Shown here piece after piece: positions 1 through 7,601 of a stretch of 22,272 nt of DNA. A program made the position numbers and the translations under genes. Below the pieces are notes generated by a model, which worked only from the letters and a program-made list of their open reading frames with translations, was not told where the DNA came from and ran no database searches. Location of the stretch: positions 1 to 22,272 of the forward strand of contig SFGV01000030.1 in the NCBI GenBank assembly GCA_004557545.1, given 5' to 3'. This stretch comes from Succinatimonas hippei (GTDB lineage: Bacteria; Pseudomonadota; Gammaproteobacteria; Enterobacterales; Succinivibrionaceae). Numbering within the stretch: the first letter of the stretch is position 1; each line of letters begins with the position of its first letter.

Positions 1-1071
1 GCCAAAGCCCAGTTTTACGGCTACCACTCCAGAATGGTTACTCTCTACTCACAGTTTCTGGACATACTCAAAACCAGCGGCGACATAGTAAGCAAAATCG
101 TGATGACCGGATGTCTTAAGGTCGCCAAGAACAGCATCTTCACAGGTGCGAACAACTTTAAGGCCAACACTGTGCTTACGGAGAGTATGAAGTTTGCGTC
201 AATCATGGGATTTACCGCCGATGAGACAGAGAAATTCTTAGATGAGTTTGACCTCTCAAAGTACGCTGACCTTGTAAAAACAAACTACGATGGCTATCGC
301 TTTTACAGACAGGAAATATTCTGCCCCTGGGATGTGTGCAGTTTTATAAGTGACGCCTTAGAGCATAAAAATGAAGGTACAACTGAGGATATCAAAGCCC
401 TCAATTACTGGATTGGCAGTGAAATTACCAGCACTCAGGCAATAAAAAGCTATGTGGGTTTTCTAAGTGAGTACGACAATCAGAAGCTTCAGGATTTATC
501 AGACGGCAAAGAGATCACAATCACCGTCAATGACTCAATGAACTATGACTCTCTGAGCCTGCATAAGGCCAATGACATGTGGTCACTGCTCCTGCATACC
601 GGGTATCTCACCGCGGTCCAGAACATGAACAATGGTGATTACAAGGTTAAGATCCCAAACCTTGAGATCAAAAAATGCTTTGACGATAGTATTCAGGCAA
701 GCTTCATGGAAGCTCTGACTACCGATAACAAGAATCTTGAGATGCTCAAGGCCTTATCAGATGGAGATAACGAGAAAGCGCGGGCTCTCATAAGCGAGAG
801 TTTGCGCTCCTTCGTGTCAATCAGAGTATACCTTGGCTTTGCCAACATCAGGTTTCGCGATGACTCGACCAATAGCGCTATGGTTATCGAGCTTAAGGTA
901 GCAAAAGACGCCGAGCAGGCGGAGCTTCAGGCCAATAAAGCCATAGAGCAGATTGAAAGTAAGGAATACGCCTGGCAGTTTATAAAGAAAGACAAGATCC
1001 CCTGTGTCTTAGCGATCGGGATAGTCTTTTATGACAAGCGTTGCACCGTAGCGAGCAAAAGGCTTAATTAA
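1..1071 (+). CDS. AAA-ATPase / PD-(D/E)XK nuclease-like protein (DUF1703 type), 5' end outside window, nuclease core degenerate
   Basis: The frame is open from base 1, so the start and the N-terminal P-loop ATPase domain lie upstream; only the C-terminal ~356 residues are seen. Family hallmarks are a TG...SIFTGANN stretch near base 110, an NYDGYRF motif near 280, a CPWDV motif near 325, and a C-terminal IELKV followed by a Q-rich helix (AELQANKAIEQI) and a FYDK ending, as in DUF1703-type proteins. The family couples an AAA ATPase to a PD-(D/E)XK fold; its biological role is largely unknown. Around bases 800-900 the segment that normally carries the FYHG and SNxEsGxGRxD motifs is far too short. 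The place of the catalytic GRxD reads GFAN, so the active site looks lost although the frame stays open. The stop is TAA at 1069. The next gene is convergent and no clear terminator is visible between them. Confidence 0.8.
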   Translation, partial: AKAQFYGYHSRMVTLYSQFLDILKTSGDIVSKIVMTGCLKVAKNSIFTGANNFKANTVLTESMKFASIMGFTADETEKFLDEFDLSKYADLVKTNYDGYRFYRQEIFCPWDVCSFISDALEHKNEGTTEDIKALNYWIGSEITSTQAIKSYVGFLSEYDNQKLQDLSDGKEITITVNDSMNYDSLSLHKANDMWSLLLHTGYLTAVQNMNNGDYKVKIPNLEIKKCFDDSIQASFMEALTTDNKNLEMLKALSDGDNEKARALISESLRSFVSIRVYLGFANIRFRDDSTNSAMVIELKVAKDAEQAELQANKAIEQIESKEYAWQFIKKDKIPCVLAIGIVFYDKRCTVASKRLN

Positions 1072-1152
1072 AAACAAAATAAGGAAATACGGGAGCTGAC
1101 CTGATTCTCTCACCCCTGCGGGCGCCATTTCTCTCATAATGATAATGTGAAA

Positions 1153-2175
1153 CTAAGAATTAAAGTCTGCCGGGTTAAGCGGAATTGGAGCGCTTAGATC
1201 TCTTAGCGCGCTCTTTCCTATTAGATCCTCTAAAAGGTATGGCTCAAGCCCAAAGGCTGGTCTTACTATTTTTACGTCTTTCTCTGTAAGCTTTTCGCCT
1301 TTTTTCAGGGGCTTCACAAGGTAGACACTGCGCCTGCCGCCGCGTGAATTCTTTTCCTCCTCAGTGAGCCTGACCCCATAAACCCCAAGCGAGGCCGCAG
1401 TCTCAGTGGTATCCTTCACGAGCTCTCTGAGATCCGATGGCTCCATTGAAAACGCCGAATCCACACTGCCGCGCGCCCTGTCATCGGTAAAATGCTTCTC
1501 AATCATGTCAGCGCCTAACGCTGTCGCCGCTATATCCTGCACATCCCCAAGCGCGTGATCGGACAATCCGACCCTGCAGCCAAAGCGCTCCTTTAAAAAC
1601 GGGATGGTACGCAGCGAGAACTTCTCAGGATCGGCAGGATAGCTGCTCTGACATACCAAAAGCGTAATTGAGGGACAGCCTGCTTTAACCGCCGTTTCAT
1701 AGGCTCTTTCAATCTCCTCCAGAGTCCCTAGTCCCGTTGAGATCACCATGGGCTTTCTGGTGGAGGCGCACGCCTTAATTAGCTGCACGTAATTGAGCTC
1801 AAAGGAGGCTATCTTGTAGCAGGGACAGCCGACGTCCTCCAGGGCGTTCAGATCCTCAATTGAAAACGGGGTTGAGAAGAGCCTTATTCCACTCTCACTG
1901 GCGTGCTCAAAAAGCGGCTTCATCCACTCACGCGGGGTTTTGGCTTTTTTGTAAAGCTCATAAAGCGTCTGCCCGTCCCACAGCCCCCCTCTGATGGCAA
2001 ACTCAGGCCGGTCGGAGTTCAGGGTCAGTGAATCCTCGGTGTAGGTCTGGATCTTTACCGCGTCAGCTCCGTTCTCATGGGCAAGATCCATAAGGCTCAT
2101 ACATCTTTCAAGCGATCCCTCATGGTTGCCTGAAAGTTCGGCTACGATGACCGGGCGTTTATCCTTGATATCCAC
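1153..2175 (-). CDS. pseI: Pseudaminic acid synthase (NeuB/PseI family)
   Basis: This protein of 340 residues probably condenses phosphoenolpyruvate with a 2,4-diacetamido-trideoxyhexose to make pseudaminic acid, a nonulosonate placed on flagellins, capsules or LPS. The NeuB TIM barrel runs from residue 8 to about 265. It shows AELSGNH (12-18), KIQTYT (41-46), FSTPF near 95-99, YKIASFE near 120, and EKHFT near 227. An SAF (antifreeze-like) domain follows from about 280 to 335. The SLWDG/LYELY-type segment and the AELSGNH form favour PseI over sialate synthase, though substrate cannot be proved from sequence. Translation starts at GTG (2175-2173) behind a clear AAGGGGG ribosome site. It lies downstream of galU but beyond a strong terminator, so it probably has its own promoter or depends on readthrough. 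A TTGACA hexamer occurs about 95 bases upstream of the start without a good matching -10. No other pse gene is in the window. Confidence 0.88.
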   Translation of the reverse strand: MDIKDKRPVIVAELSGNHEGSLERCMSLMDLAHENGADAVKIQTYTEDSLTLNSDRPEFAIRGGLWDGQTLYELYKKAKTPREWMKPLFEHASESGIRLFSTPFSIEDLNALEDVGCPCYKIASFELNYVQLIKACASTRKPMVISTGLGTLEEIERAYETAVKAGCPSITLLVCQSSYPADPEKFSLRTIPFLKERFGCRVGLSDHALGDVQDIAATALGADMIEKHFTDDRARGSVDSAFSMEPSDLRELVKDTTETAASLGVYGVRLTEEEKNSRGGRRSVYLVKPLKKGEKLTEKDVKIVRPAFGLEPYLLEDLIGKSALRDLSAPIPLNPADFNS

Positions 2176-2283
2176 GCGACCCCCTTAAGCACGCTGATAT
2201 AACGTACTCTTTAATTTCCATGGCCTTTCATATTAGATTTCGGCACGAATGAGCCGCTCTTTAGATATGGTTGTCAAAACACG

Positions 2284-2333
2284 AAAAAGGCGCCGGACAC
2301 GCGCGTTTTATCGCGCGCCCGGTCGCCTCTTTT
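2284..2333 (-). terminator. Rho-independent terminator after galU (T/A runs on both sides)
   Basis: A long GC-rich hairpin sits just beyond the galU stop. Arms AGGCG/CGCCT, CCGG/CCGG and CGCGCG/CGCGCG surround a TTTTAT loop, with a small internal mismatch. On the minus strand it is followed by CCTTTTT, which fits termination of galU transcription before pseI. A TCTTTT run on the plus side means it could work in both directions. Confidence 0.85.
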
Positions 2334-2344
2334 AATATCCTGTA

Positions 2345-3253
2345 TTAGAGCTTAAGCGTCTTTAGGAACGCGCATACATCCTTGCCGATCGCTGCGTGTC
2401 TCATCGCGTACTCGATGAAGGTCTGGACATAGCCAAGCTTGTTGCCGCAGTCATGGCTCTGCCCTCTTATCACGTAGGCGTCGGTCTCCTCAAGCTCCAT
2501 CAGAAGATCGATGGTATCGGTAAGCTGGAACTCGCCGCCGGCGCCAAGCGGAGTGCGCTTGAAGAGCGGCCAGATTTCAGCGGGGAGCACATAGCGCCCC
2601 ACTACCGCGAAATCAGAAGGCGCTTTATCAATCTCCGGCTTTTCAACGATCATCTTGATGGGTGCGCTCTGTCCGGCCTCAAGTTTCCTGCCGCCCACAT
2701 CGACAATACCGTAGGCGCTCACCCTCTCATGCGGAACCTTTTCCACCATGATCTGAGGATTGCCGGTCTCCTCAAAGCGCTTGACCATCTCAGAGAGGTT
2801 TTCCTTTGAGAGATCGGATTTGACATCGTCAATCAGTACATCCGGGAGCAGCACCGCGAAGGGGCTTCTGCCGACGATTGGCTCGGCGCAGCGTATCGCG
2901 TGGGCAAGTCCCTTTGCCTCACCCTGACGCACCGACATAATGGTCACATCCTTGGGGATGATGCTCTGGATCTCTTTTAACAGCTGGCGTTTTACACGCT
3001 TCTCAAGCGTGGCCTCAAGCTCAAATGAGGTGTCAAAGTGATTGGCTATGGCGTTTTTGGAGGAATGGGTAACCAGAACGATGTTCTTTATGCCCGCCGC
3101 TACCGCCTCGCTTACCACATACTGGATAAGCGGCTTGTCGACCACCGGCATCATCTCCTTTGGTATAGCCTTGGTCGCCGGCAGAAGTCTCGTTCCTAAT
3201 CCCGCTACCGGAATAACCGCGTACCTTATGTTTCCAAAGTTCATATCAGGCAT
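2345..3253 (-). CDS. galU: UTP--glucose-1-phosphate uridylyltransferase GalU
   Basis: GalU makes UDP-glucose from UTP and glucose-1-phosphate in the cytoplasm. UDP-glucose feeds LPS core, capsule, trehalose/glycogen-type and galactose pathways. At 302 residues it equals the usual enterobacterial length. The nucleotidyltransferase signature is present: A17-GLGTR-22, then LLPATKAIPKEMMPVVDKP to about residue 41. Further family matches are the EKP segment near residue 205 and the GGEFQLTDTI segment near 240. The start ATG at 3253 has an AGAGGA ribosome site nine bases away; a second in-frame ATG three codons later has no such site. The gene is divergent from the reading frame at 3482 and is followed by a strong terminator. 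Confidence 0.97.
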   Translation of the reverse strand: MPDMNFGNIRYAVIPVAGLGTRLLPATKAIPKEMMPVVDKPLIQYVVSEAVAAGIKNIVLVTHSSKNAIANHFDTSFELEATLEKRVKRQLLKEIQSIIPKDVTIMSVRQGEAKGLAHAIRCAEPIVGRSPFAVLLPDVLIDDVKSDLSKENLSEMVKRFEETGNPQIMVEKVPHERVSAYGIVDVGGRKLEAGQSAPIKMIVEKPEIDKAPSDFAVVGRYVLPAEIWPLFKRTPLGAGGEFQLTDTIDLLMELEETDAYVIRGQSHDCGNKLGYVQTFIEYAMRHAAIGKDVCAFLKTLKL

Positions 3254-3335
3254 AAATAAAAGTCCTCTGATGATTGACCATGGCCAGCTTTCTTTTGATA
3301 ACTGTTAATCTGGCTCAATAAGTTTTCCAAAGTAT

Positions 3336-3358
3336 GCCGGGGAATATTCCCGCCCGGC
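3336..3358. promoter_or_regulatory. Palindrome in the galU divergent intergenic region (possible operator)
   Basis: A perfect 12-bp inverted repeat, GGGAATATTCCC (3340-3351), is flanked by GCCG and CCCGGC, which extend the symmetry imperfectly. It lies in the 228-bp non-coding stretch between galU (start 3253) and the plus-strand gene at 3482, a usual place for a dimeric repressor or activator site. No convincing -35/-10 pair could be assigned for either gene, so a regulatory role is inferred from position and symmetry only. Confidence 0.35.
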
Positions 3359-3481
3359 GCATGTTAGTATTTTGGCGCGGGCAGGGCACAGCCAAGATCC
3401 CGTGACATCTGAAATTGTGTCGTGGATCTATAAATTTGACCCTGCATTAAATCCGCTCCCGGAAAACAACGGTATTCTAAT

Positions 3482-4198
3482 ATGAAAGTAACGATATTAG
3501 GCAGCTCAAACAATCACGTATATCCCGCGTATGACGGCAAAACAGTTTTAATGGTTAAAGCAAACGCCACCTGTGAGGTAAAAGCGGGCGATGTGGCCGA
3601 AATCTCTAATGAAAACGGCGTTCTGGTCATCAAAAGCGTAAGCGGGAGTGACCTCATAAATTCAGATCCAGCGCTGGCGGTAACCGAAAATTCTGATTTT
3701 GAAAACCTCAGCGTGCTTGAGAGAGCCTCCGGGATCATGGCGGGTGGCGAGGGCAAAACGCCTCAGGAGGCCTTTGAGGCGATGCGCGAGGCCACCGGTC
3801 TGGTAAACGCCAACGCGGTTTTGAATTTGAAATTTGAGTATGTCAAAAGCCGCTTTTTCAACAGGACGATGTTCCGCTGTCTGGGTACCCCGGCGCTTTT
3901 GGACAATCAGTATTACCGCGCGCGCCCTGGGATCCATATTAAAACCACGCTACCCTCGAGAACCAATTTCCCAAACCGCGCTATGGCCCGTTACATAAGG
4001 GTACTGCTCGTAAGCGCCCTTCTTGTGGCTCTGCCCGCGGTTTTAAGAGCCTGCGCCTTACGCGGGGATCTGAATCTTGGGTATACGCTGTGCGCGCTTT
4101 TAGCGCTTTTAGCGCTTGCCTGCGGGATCCTGATCTTCCCCCGCGCCAGAAGATCCTTCATCATGAGAGTCAGAGAGGCTCTTGCCATTAAGAGTTAA
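3482..4198 (+). CDS. Unrecognised two-TM protein with a weak YbjQ/DUF74-like segment
   Basis: I do not recognise this 238-residue protein with confidence. Residues 1-75 look like a beta-rich soluble domain. Residues ~80-140 contain an AFEAMREATGLVNANAVLNL stretch followed by a FRCLGTPALL strand, which resembles the helix plus ANAV...GTA pattern of YbjQ/DUF74 proteins; this similarity is weak and from memory. Two hydrophobic helices follow (about 166-188 and 196-216), then a basic tail RARRSFIMRVREAL, so the soluble part and tail probably face the cytoplasm. The ATG at 3482 has no strong ribosome site; CGGAAAAC is the nearest purine-rich run. The gene is divergent from galU. Its last 90 bases overlap the 3' end of the convergent DUF945 gene, which also limits how the two 3' ends can evolve. 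Codon use looks like its neighbours. Confidence 0.7.
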   Translation: MKVTILGSSNNHVYPAYDGKTVLMVKANATCEVKAGDVAEISNENGVLVIKSVSGSDLINSDPALAVTENSDFENLSVLERASGIMAGGEGKTPQEAFEAMREATGLVNANAVLNLKFEYVKSRFFNRTMFRCLGTPALLDNQYYRARPGIHIKTTLPSRTNFPNRAMARYIRVLLVSALLVALPAVLRACALRGDLNLGYTLCALLALLALACGILIFPRARRSFIMRVREALAIKS

Positions 4199-5494
4199 GA
4201 GACCATCATGAAAGCCAACGCGGGTTTGCAGCATCTCACCTGCCCTTACTATCTGACCTGACGCGAGCATGCGCGATAGATCATCCGAGTAATCAGCGCC
4301 TGTAAGATCCGATATGAGCCTTTCAGAGGCGCTGGCGCTGAAATCAGCGTCCGCTTTCTGAATTCTCAGATCCTTATGATTTACGCTTAATTCCGCGCCG
4401 CCATTGACGCTTACCCTGGAGCCCTGGGTATTAAAGGAAAGGCCATCCAGGTGAAACTCCGGGGTTTGGGAAAGAGACGAGAACAGCGCGCTTTTAAGCG
4501 CGTCTGAATCACCACCGCTTTTAAGTCCCTTTACGAGCTTTTTAAGATTAACCCCGCCGAAATTTCCAAAAAGCCTTAACGCGTCAACCCTTACAAGCGG
4601 AAGTTCCCTGCCATCACGGATCCTGGGAAAGCCAAAGGCAAGGTTCCCGCCTATTCCAAAGCCCGTGTTCATAAAATCAGGTTTCTGAGAAGGGGTGAGG
4701 TCAAACACCACTGTCGCTTTTGAAAGGCTCATATACTCATAAAGGCTTGGATCCTTTACCTGCTCGTCGTTTTTAAAGCCGATGAGGTAGATGGTGGAGG
4801 CTCCGGCGTCAAAGTTGTCAAGACTGAGGTCAAGCTTAAGCGCTTTAACGCTTTTGCCAGACAGGGAGGGTTTGACGTGAAGCTTAAGATCGCGGGCGTT
4901 TACCGCGTACGCGGGTCTGCCCGCGTAAAACTCATTGCCCTGACATGAAAGCTCATCAAGGCTTACCACCACGTCAAGATTTTTAAGCGCGTTGGCGCTG
5001 ACCCGCGCCTTCACCGGGGTTATCCTGCACTGCCCGTCAGGAGTATTGGGAAGAATATCACCTATGATCGCGTCGGATTTTACCGAGAGATCGTGAAAGG
5101 AGGTATAAAAGGTCCCGTCCAGCGATGGTCTGAGTCCGGTCAGTTTTTCAGTAAGATCTAATACATTGCCATAGCTCCTATCAAGGCTGTAGCTGCCTTT
5201 GACCCCGTTTAACCCCAGGCTGTAGCTGTAATTTAAGGCAAGACTTACCGTGCTGTCAGGAAGGTCGCTTTTATCTCCCATGTCATAGCTTATATAAAGC
5301 GTGCCAGACTTTGAGAGAAATGACCCCGCGCCCTGCGCGTTTTTAAGCTCAAGTCCTTTTACTCGTGATGAGACCCTGGCAAGAGCGGCATCGGTCTTAG
5401 AGCTGATAAACCAGCCCGCGCCGACAAATAGCCCGAGCGCTAACACAGATAGCACGGCCGCGGCGATACTTATCCTGACTACCCACCTGCCCAT
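4109..5494 (-). CDS. DUF945 / YdgA-like membrane-anchored periplasmic protein
   Basis: This protein of about 461 residues has one N-terminal hydrophobic anchor (roughly residues 6-31, ending GAGWFISS) and a long beta-rich remainder expected in the periplasm, matching the YdgA/DUF945 layout. The end of the conserved part, FHDGLLTLNGKSL, aligns with the YANGQITLNGQKM region that lies near the end of E. coli YdgA. The family's molecular function is not established. Three in-frame starts are stacked: GTG 5500, ATG 5497 and ATG 5494. The GAGGAG ribosome site, which overlaps the tyrA TGA stop, is correctly spaced only for ATG 5494, so I chose that. It is translationally coupled to tyrA. About 20 residues after LNGKSL form a Ser/Asp/Gly-rich tail encoded opposite the 3' end of the plus-strand gene at 3482. 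Confidence 0.75.
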   Translation of the reverse strand: MGRWVVRISIAAAVLSVLALGLFVGAGWFISSKTDAALARVSSRVKGLELKNAQGAGSFLSKSGTLYISYDMGDKSDLPDSTVSLALNYSYSLGLNGVKGSYSLDRSYGNVLDLTEKLTGLRPSLDGTFYTSFHDLSVKSDAIIGDILPNTPDGQCRITPVKARVSANALKNLDVVVSLDELSCQGNEFYAGRPAYAVNARDLKLHVKPSLSGKSVKALKLDLSLDNFDAGASTIYLIGFKNDEQVKDPSLYEYMSLSKATVVFDLTPSQKPDFMNTGFGIGGNLAFGFPRIRDGRELPLVRVDALRLFGNFGGVNLKKLVKGLKSGGDSDALKSALFSSLSQTPEFHLDGLSFNTQGSRVSVNGGAELSVNHKDLRIQKADADFSASASERLISDLTGADYSDDLSRMLASGQIVRAGEMLQTRVGFHDGLLTLNGKSLSDSHDEGSSGAGEDQDPAGKR

Positions 5495-5503
5495 CATCAC
5501 TCC

Positions 5504-6622
5504 TCAGCGCTCATCCTGAAGCTTGGCGAGCACCGAGGCGCTCATTCGCAAAAACTTACCGGCAAGCGGCCCGAAATAATCCCTCGCCTCAAGAAAACGT
5601 CTGGTGAACTCCTCCGTGTCACGCGACAGCACCAGATCAAGCTCAGGCTTTAGCGCCTGTACGTATTTTTGGATAAGGTTCAGGTTGCGCTCAGAGGACA
5701 TGATGATGTCGGCGTAGAGTCTGGGATCCTGCGCGAACAGCCTGCCTACCATCATGAGCTCAAGACGGTAGATGGGTGAGCTAAGCTCCATCACCTGTTT
5801 TAAATCAGGATGGATCTGTGAGAGGAAGACCCCGTAGGCATAGGTCGTAAAATGCCTGAGCGCCTGAATGATCCCCATGGCCTTGTCATGCTCCCTGGGA
5901 TCGCACTCGATGACATTCGCCCCCCACAGCCTGAACTGCTCTGAAAGAAAGGCTGTCTTGTCAGGATCACGTACGCTGCAGGTCACTATCACCTGTTTTA
6001 CAAGATTTGGCACGTCAGGCCCGAACATCGGGTGCAGGCCTATTACAGGTCCCCTGTGCCATTTGAGCATGGCGTCAGTGATGGGAGCTTTGACCGAGGT
6101 GAGATCGCAAAGGATCATATCTTTTGTAAGATAAGGCGAGGCCTTTTTTATCACGTCCTCGGTAATATCGATGGGCACCGTGATCATGATTATGGAGGCG
6201 CCCTTGAAATACTCCTGAGCCTTATCCCAGCCGCGGTGCCCAAAGGCCACCACCTCATAGCCTGACGCTCTGAAATACTCCGAGAAGATCCTTCCCATGC
6301 CGCCGTTGCCGCCTATTATCACGACCCTGCGGCCGCCCTTTGTAAGGCAGGGGTAATTTCCCTTTAGAGATGAGCCATAGCTCTCGCGCAGGATCCTGCG
6401 CACGAGATCTGAGGCCAGACCCTCGGGAAGCCCGGCCTTTCTTGCCATCTCCTCGCGGCTTTTAAAAAGGTATGCCTCCCTCTCCTTAGTCCAGGCCGGT
6501 GAGCCTTCTTCCGCCTTGCGCCGAGCTGCCTCCTTAACCAGATCCTGTCTTTTGGCCAGCAACTTTATTATCTCATTGTCAGTCTCATCGATGCGCTCGC
6601 GCAACTCGTCTAATTTGTCCAT
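5504..6622 (-). CDS. tyrA: Bifunctional chorismate mutase / prephenate dehydrogenase TyrA
   Basis: TyrA converts chorismate to prephenate and then, with NAD+, to 4-hydroxyphenylpyruvate, the committed route to tyrosine. The 372-residue length matches the enteric fused enzyme. Residues 1-90 are the AroQ-type mutase helix bundle (LRERIDETDNEIIKLLAKR near the start, which contains the R and K active-site pattern). The dehydrogenase follows with the dinucleotide motif GGNGGMG (104-110), TVPI near 148-151, LHPMFGPD (196-203, with the catalytic His at 197 as in E. coli) and QALRHF (253-258). SSPIYRLE and IIMSSERN further match E. coli TyrA. The ATG at 6622 has no clear ribosome site. A TATAAA sequence about 35 bases upstream could be a -10. 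It lies 70 bp after mlaA in the same direction and is followed immediately by the DUF945 gene. Confidence 0.97.
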   Translation of the reverse strand: MDKLDELRERIDETDNEIIKLLAKRQDLVKEAARRKAEEGSPAWTKEREAYLFKSREEMARKAGLPEGLASDLVRRILRESYGSSLKGNYPCLTKGGRRVVIIGGNGGMGRIFSEYFRASGYEVVAFGHRGWDKAQEYFKGASIIMITVPIDITEDVIKKASPYLTKDMILCDLTSVKAPITDAMLKWHRGPVIGLHPMFGPDVPNLVKQVIVTCSVRDPDKTAFLSEQFRLWGANVIECDPREHDKAMGIIQALRHFTTYAYGVFLSQIHPDLKQVMELSSPIYRLELMMVGRLFAQDPRLYADIIMSSERNLNLIQKYVQALKPELDLVLSRDTEEFTRRFLEARDYFGPLAGKFLRMSASVLAKLQDER

Positions 6623-6692
6623 AATTTAAGTACTGTGTTGTTCTTGTTTTTTTATAAGAGGGTATTTACATGCCCTGTCGGAGCGTCATATT

Positions 6693-7529
6693 TCAGTTGC
6701 TGTCGACCTCATCCAAATATGACTGGTCGATATTGCTCTTATCATTGTCACCCTTGTTCTCAGCCGCGTTTGGATCAACTAATCCCTGCTCGTATGAAAG
6801 ATAAAGCTGACGCATGGTGGCGTATGGATCCACAGCGTCATCCACAAACTTCTCCTGAGAGATGAATTTGGCGCGGGTATTTATACCTTTTATCAGATAG
6901 CAGGCTGCCGTGATAAAGGGCTCACCAATTAAGTAGTAATACCAGGAATCAACCGCGCCGCCCTCGACCGAGCGTTCGGTCCCAGGGCCATAGAACGGCA
7001 GCATCAGATACTCGCCCTGATCGGCCCCATACCTGCCCATGACGGTATCAAAGGACATGGAGCGCTGTTTTATCCCAAGATGGGTTGCCGGATCAAAAAG
7101 TCCCAGAAGGCCGATGGTCGAGTTTATAAAAAATCTCGCGAAGCTGGTGCCGCTGTCGGCGAACTGTCCTAAAAAGAGGTTATTTACCGTCGCGTTCACA
7201 TCTGAGATGTTTGAAAAGAAATTGTCCACCCCGTCACGCATGAACTCCGGAAGGTGTGAGTAGCCATGCGCCAGCGGTCTTAAAAAATAACGGTCAAGCG
7301 CGTAATAGTTAACGCTCCAGCCCACATAACGGTTAAAGGGCTCAATACCATCGATGGAGTTTCCCGGGAGGATGGTATACCCATAGCTGTAGTCGGCGTT
7401 TGAAAGCTCCTTGTAGATCTGCCTTGGAGCCATCGGGTTTAAGCTCATATGCTGGGCGTGAGCTGGCAACGTCATGGCAAGCGCCAGTAACGCCGCGGCT
7501 GTGAAAACCATATATCTCTTAAATTTCAT
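6693..7529 (-). CDS. mlaA: MlaA/VacJ-family phospholipid transport protein, with a non-lipoprotein signal peptide
   Basis: MlaA is the outer-membrane component of the Mla pathway, which removes misplaced phospholipids from the outer leaflet. Family landmarks are all present in the 278 residues: IEPFNRYVG (near 62), the DRYFLRPLAHGYSHLPEFMRDGV region (near 79-101), NFFSNISDVNATVNNLFLGQF, RFFINSTIGLLGLFDPA and LPFYGPGTERS...GGAVDSWY. The N-terminus (KFKRYMVFTAAALLALAMTL, then PAHA-Q) is a typical type I signal peptide with probable cleavage after residue 25. There is no lipobox cysteine, and the only Cys is far inside the protein. Known MlaA/VacJ proteins are normally lipoproteins, so this is odd. 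A hydrophilic Asp/Asn/Lys-rich tail ends the protein. The ATG at 7529 has an excellent GGGAGGA ribosome site. It is first in a likely mlaA-tyrA-DUF945 transcription unit. Confidence 0.92.
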   Translation of the reverse strand: MKFKRYMVFTAAALLALAMTLPAHAQHMSLNPMAPRQIYKELSNADYSYGYTILPGNSIDGIEPFNRYVGWSVNYYALDRYFLRPLAHGYSHLPEFMRDGVDNFFSNISDVNATVNNLFLGQFADSGTSFARFFINSTIGLLGLFDPATHLGIKQRSMSFDTVMGRYGADQGEYLMLPFYGPGTERSVEGGAVDSWYYYLIGEPFITAACYLIKGINTRAKFISQEKFVDDAVDPYATMRQLYLSYEQGLVDPNAAENKGDNDKSNIDQSYLDEVDSN

Positions 7530-7552
7530 GTATCCTCCCGTGGTGGCGCCTT

Positions 7553-7594
7553 AAAAAAGCAGATCAGACCACTTTGCTATGATCTCATTTTTTT
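7553..7594. repeat. Imperfect inverted repeat with A and T runs in the mlaA/gtrA divergent region
   Basis: A6-GC-AGATCA (7553-7566) is mirrored by TGATCT-CA-T7 (7580-7594) around a 13-base loop. On the minus strand it reads as a short hairpin followed by GCTTTTTT, terminator-like, about 25 bases before the mlaA ATG. It could trap antisense or upstream transcription, act as an attenuator for mlaA, or simply be the AT-rich core of divergent promoters. The stem is short (6 bp plus the A/T arms), so confidence is limited. Confidence 0.35.
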
Positions 7595-7601
7595 GTATAT
7601 G
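7574..7601 (+). promoter_or_regulatory. Candidate sigma-70 promoter for the gtrA-like gene
   Basis: TTGCTA (7574-7579) and TATATG (7596-7601) are separated by 16 bases and precede the chosen start at 7725 by about 120 bases. A second possible -10, TACAAT (7665-7670), lies 18 bases after TTCAGG. Either choice would place transcription start downstream of the TTG at 7593, so the longer reading frame is unlikely to be the translated one. Confidence 0.3.

Noticed and set aside
1072..1152. Terminator between the DUF1703-type gene and pseI
   Set aside because: No stem with a T run was found in this convergent gap; only a short GC-rich patch near 1117-1125.
6630..6680. TyrR box upstream of tyrA
   Set aside because: TGTAAA is present on the minus strand, but the partner half TTTACA at six bases is not (CTTATA/TATAAA instead). 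A TATAAA -10 explains it as well.
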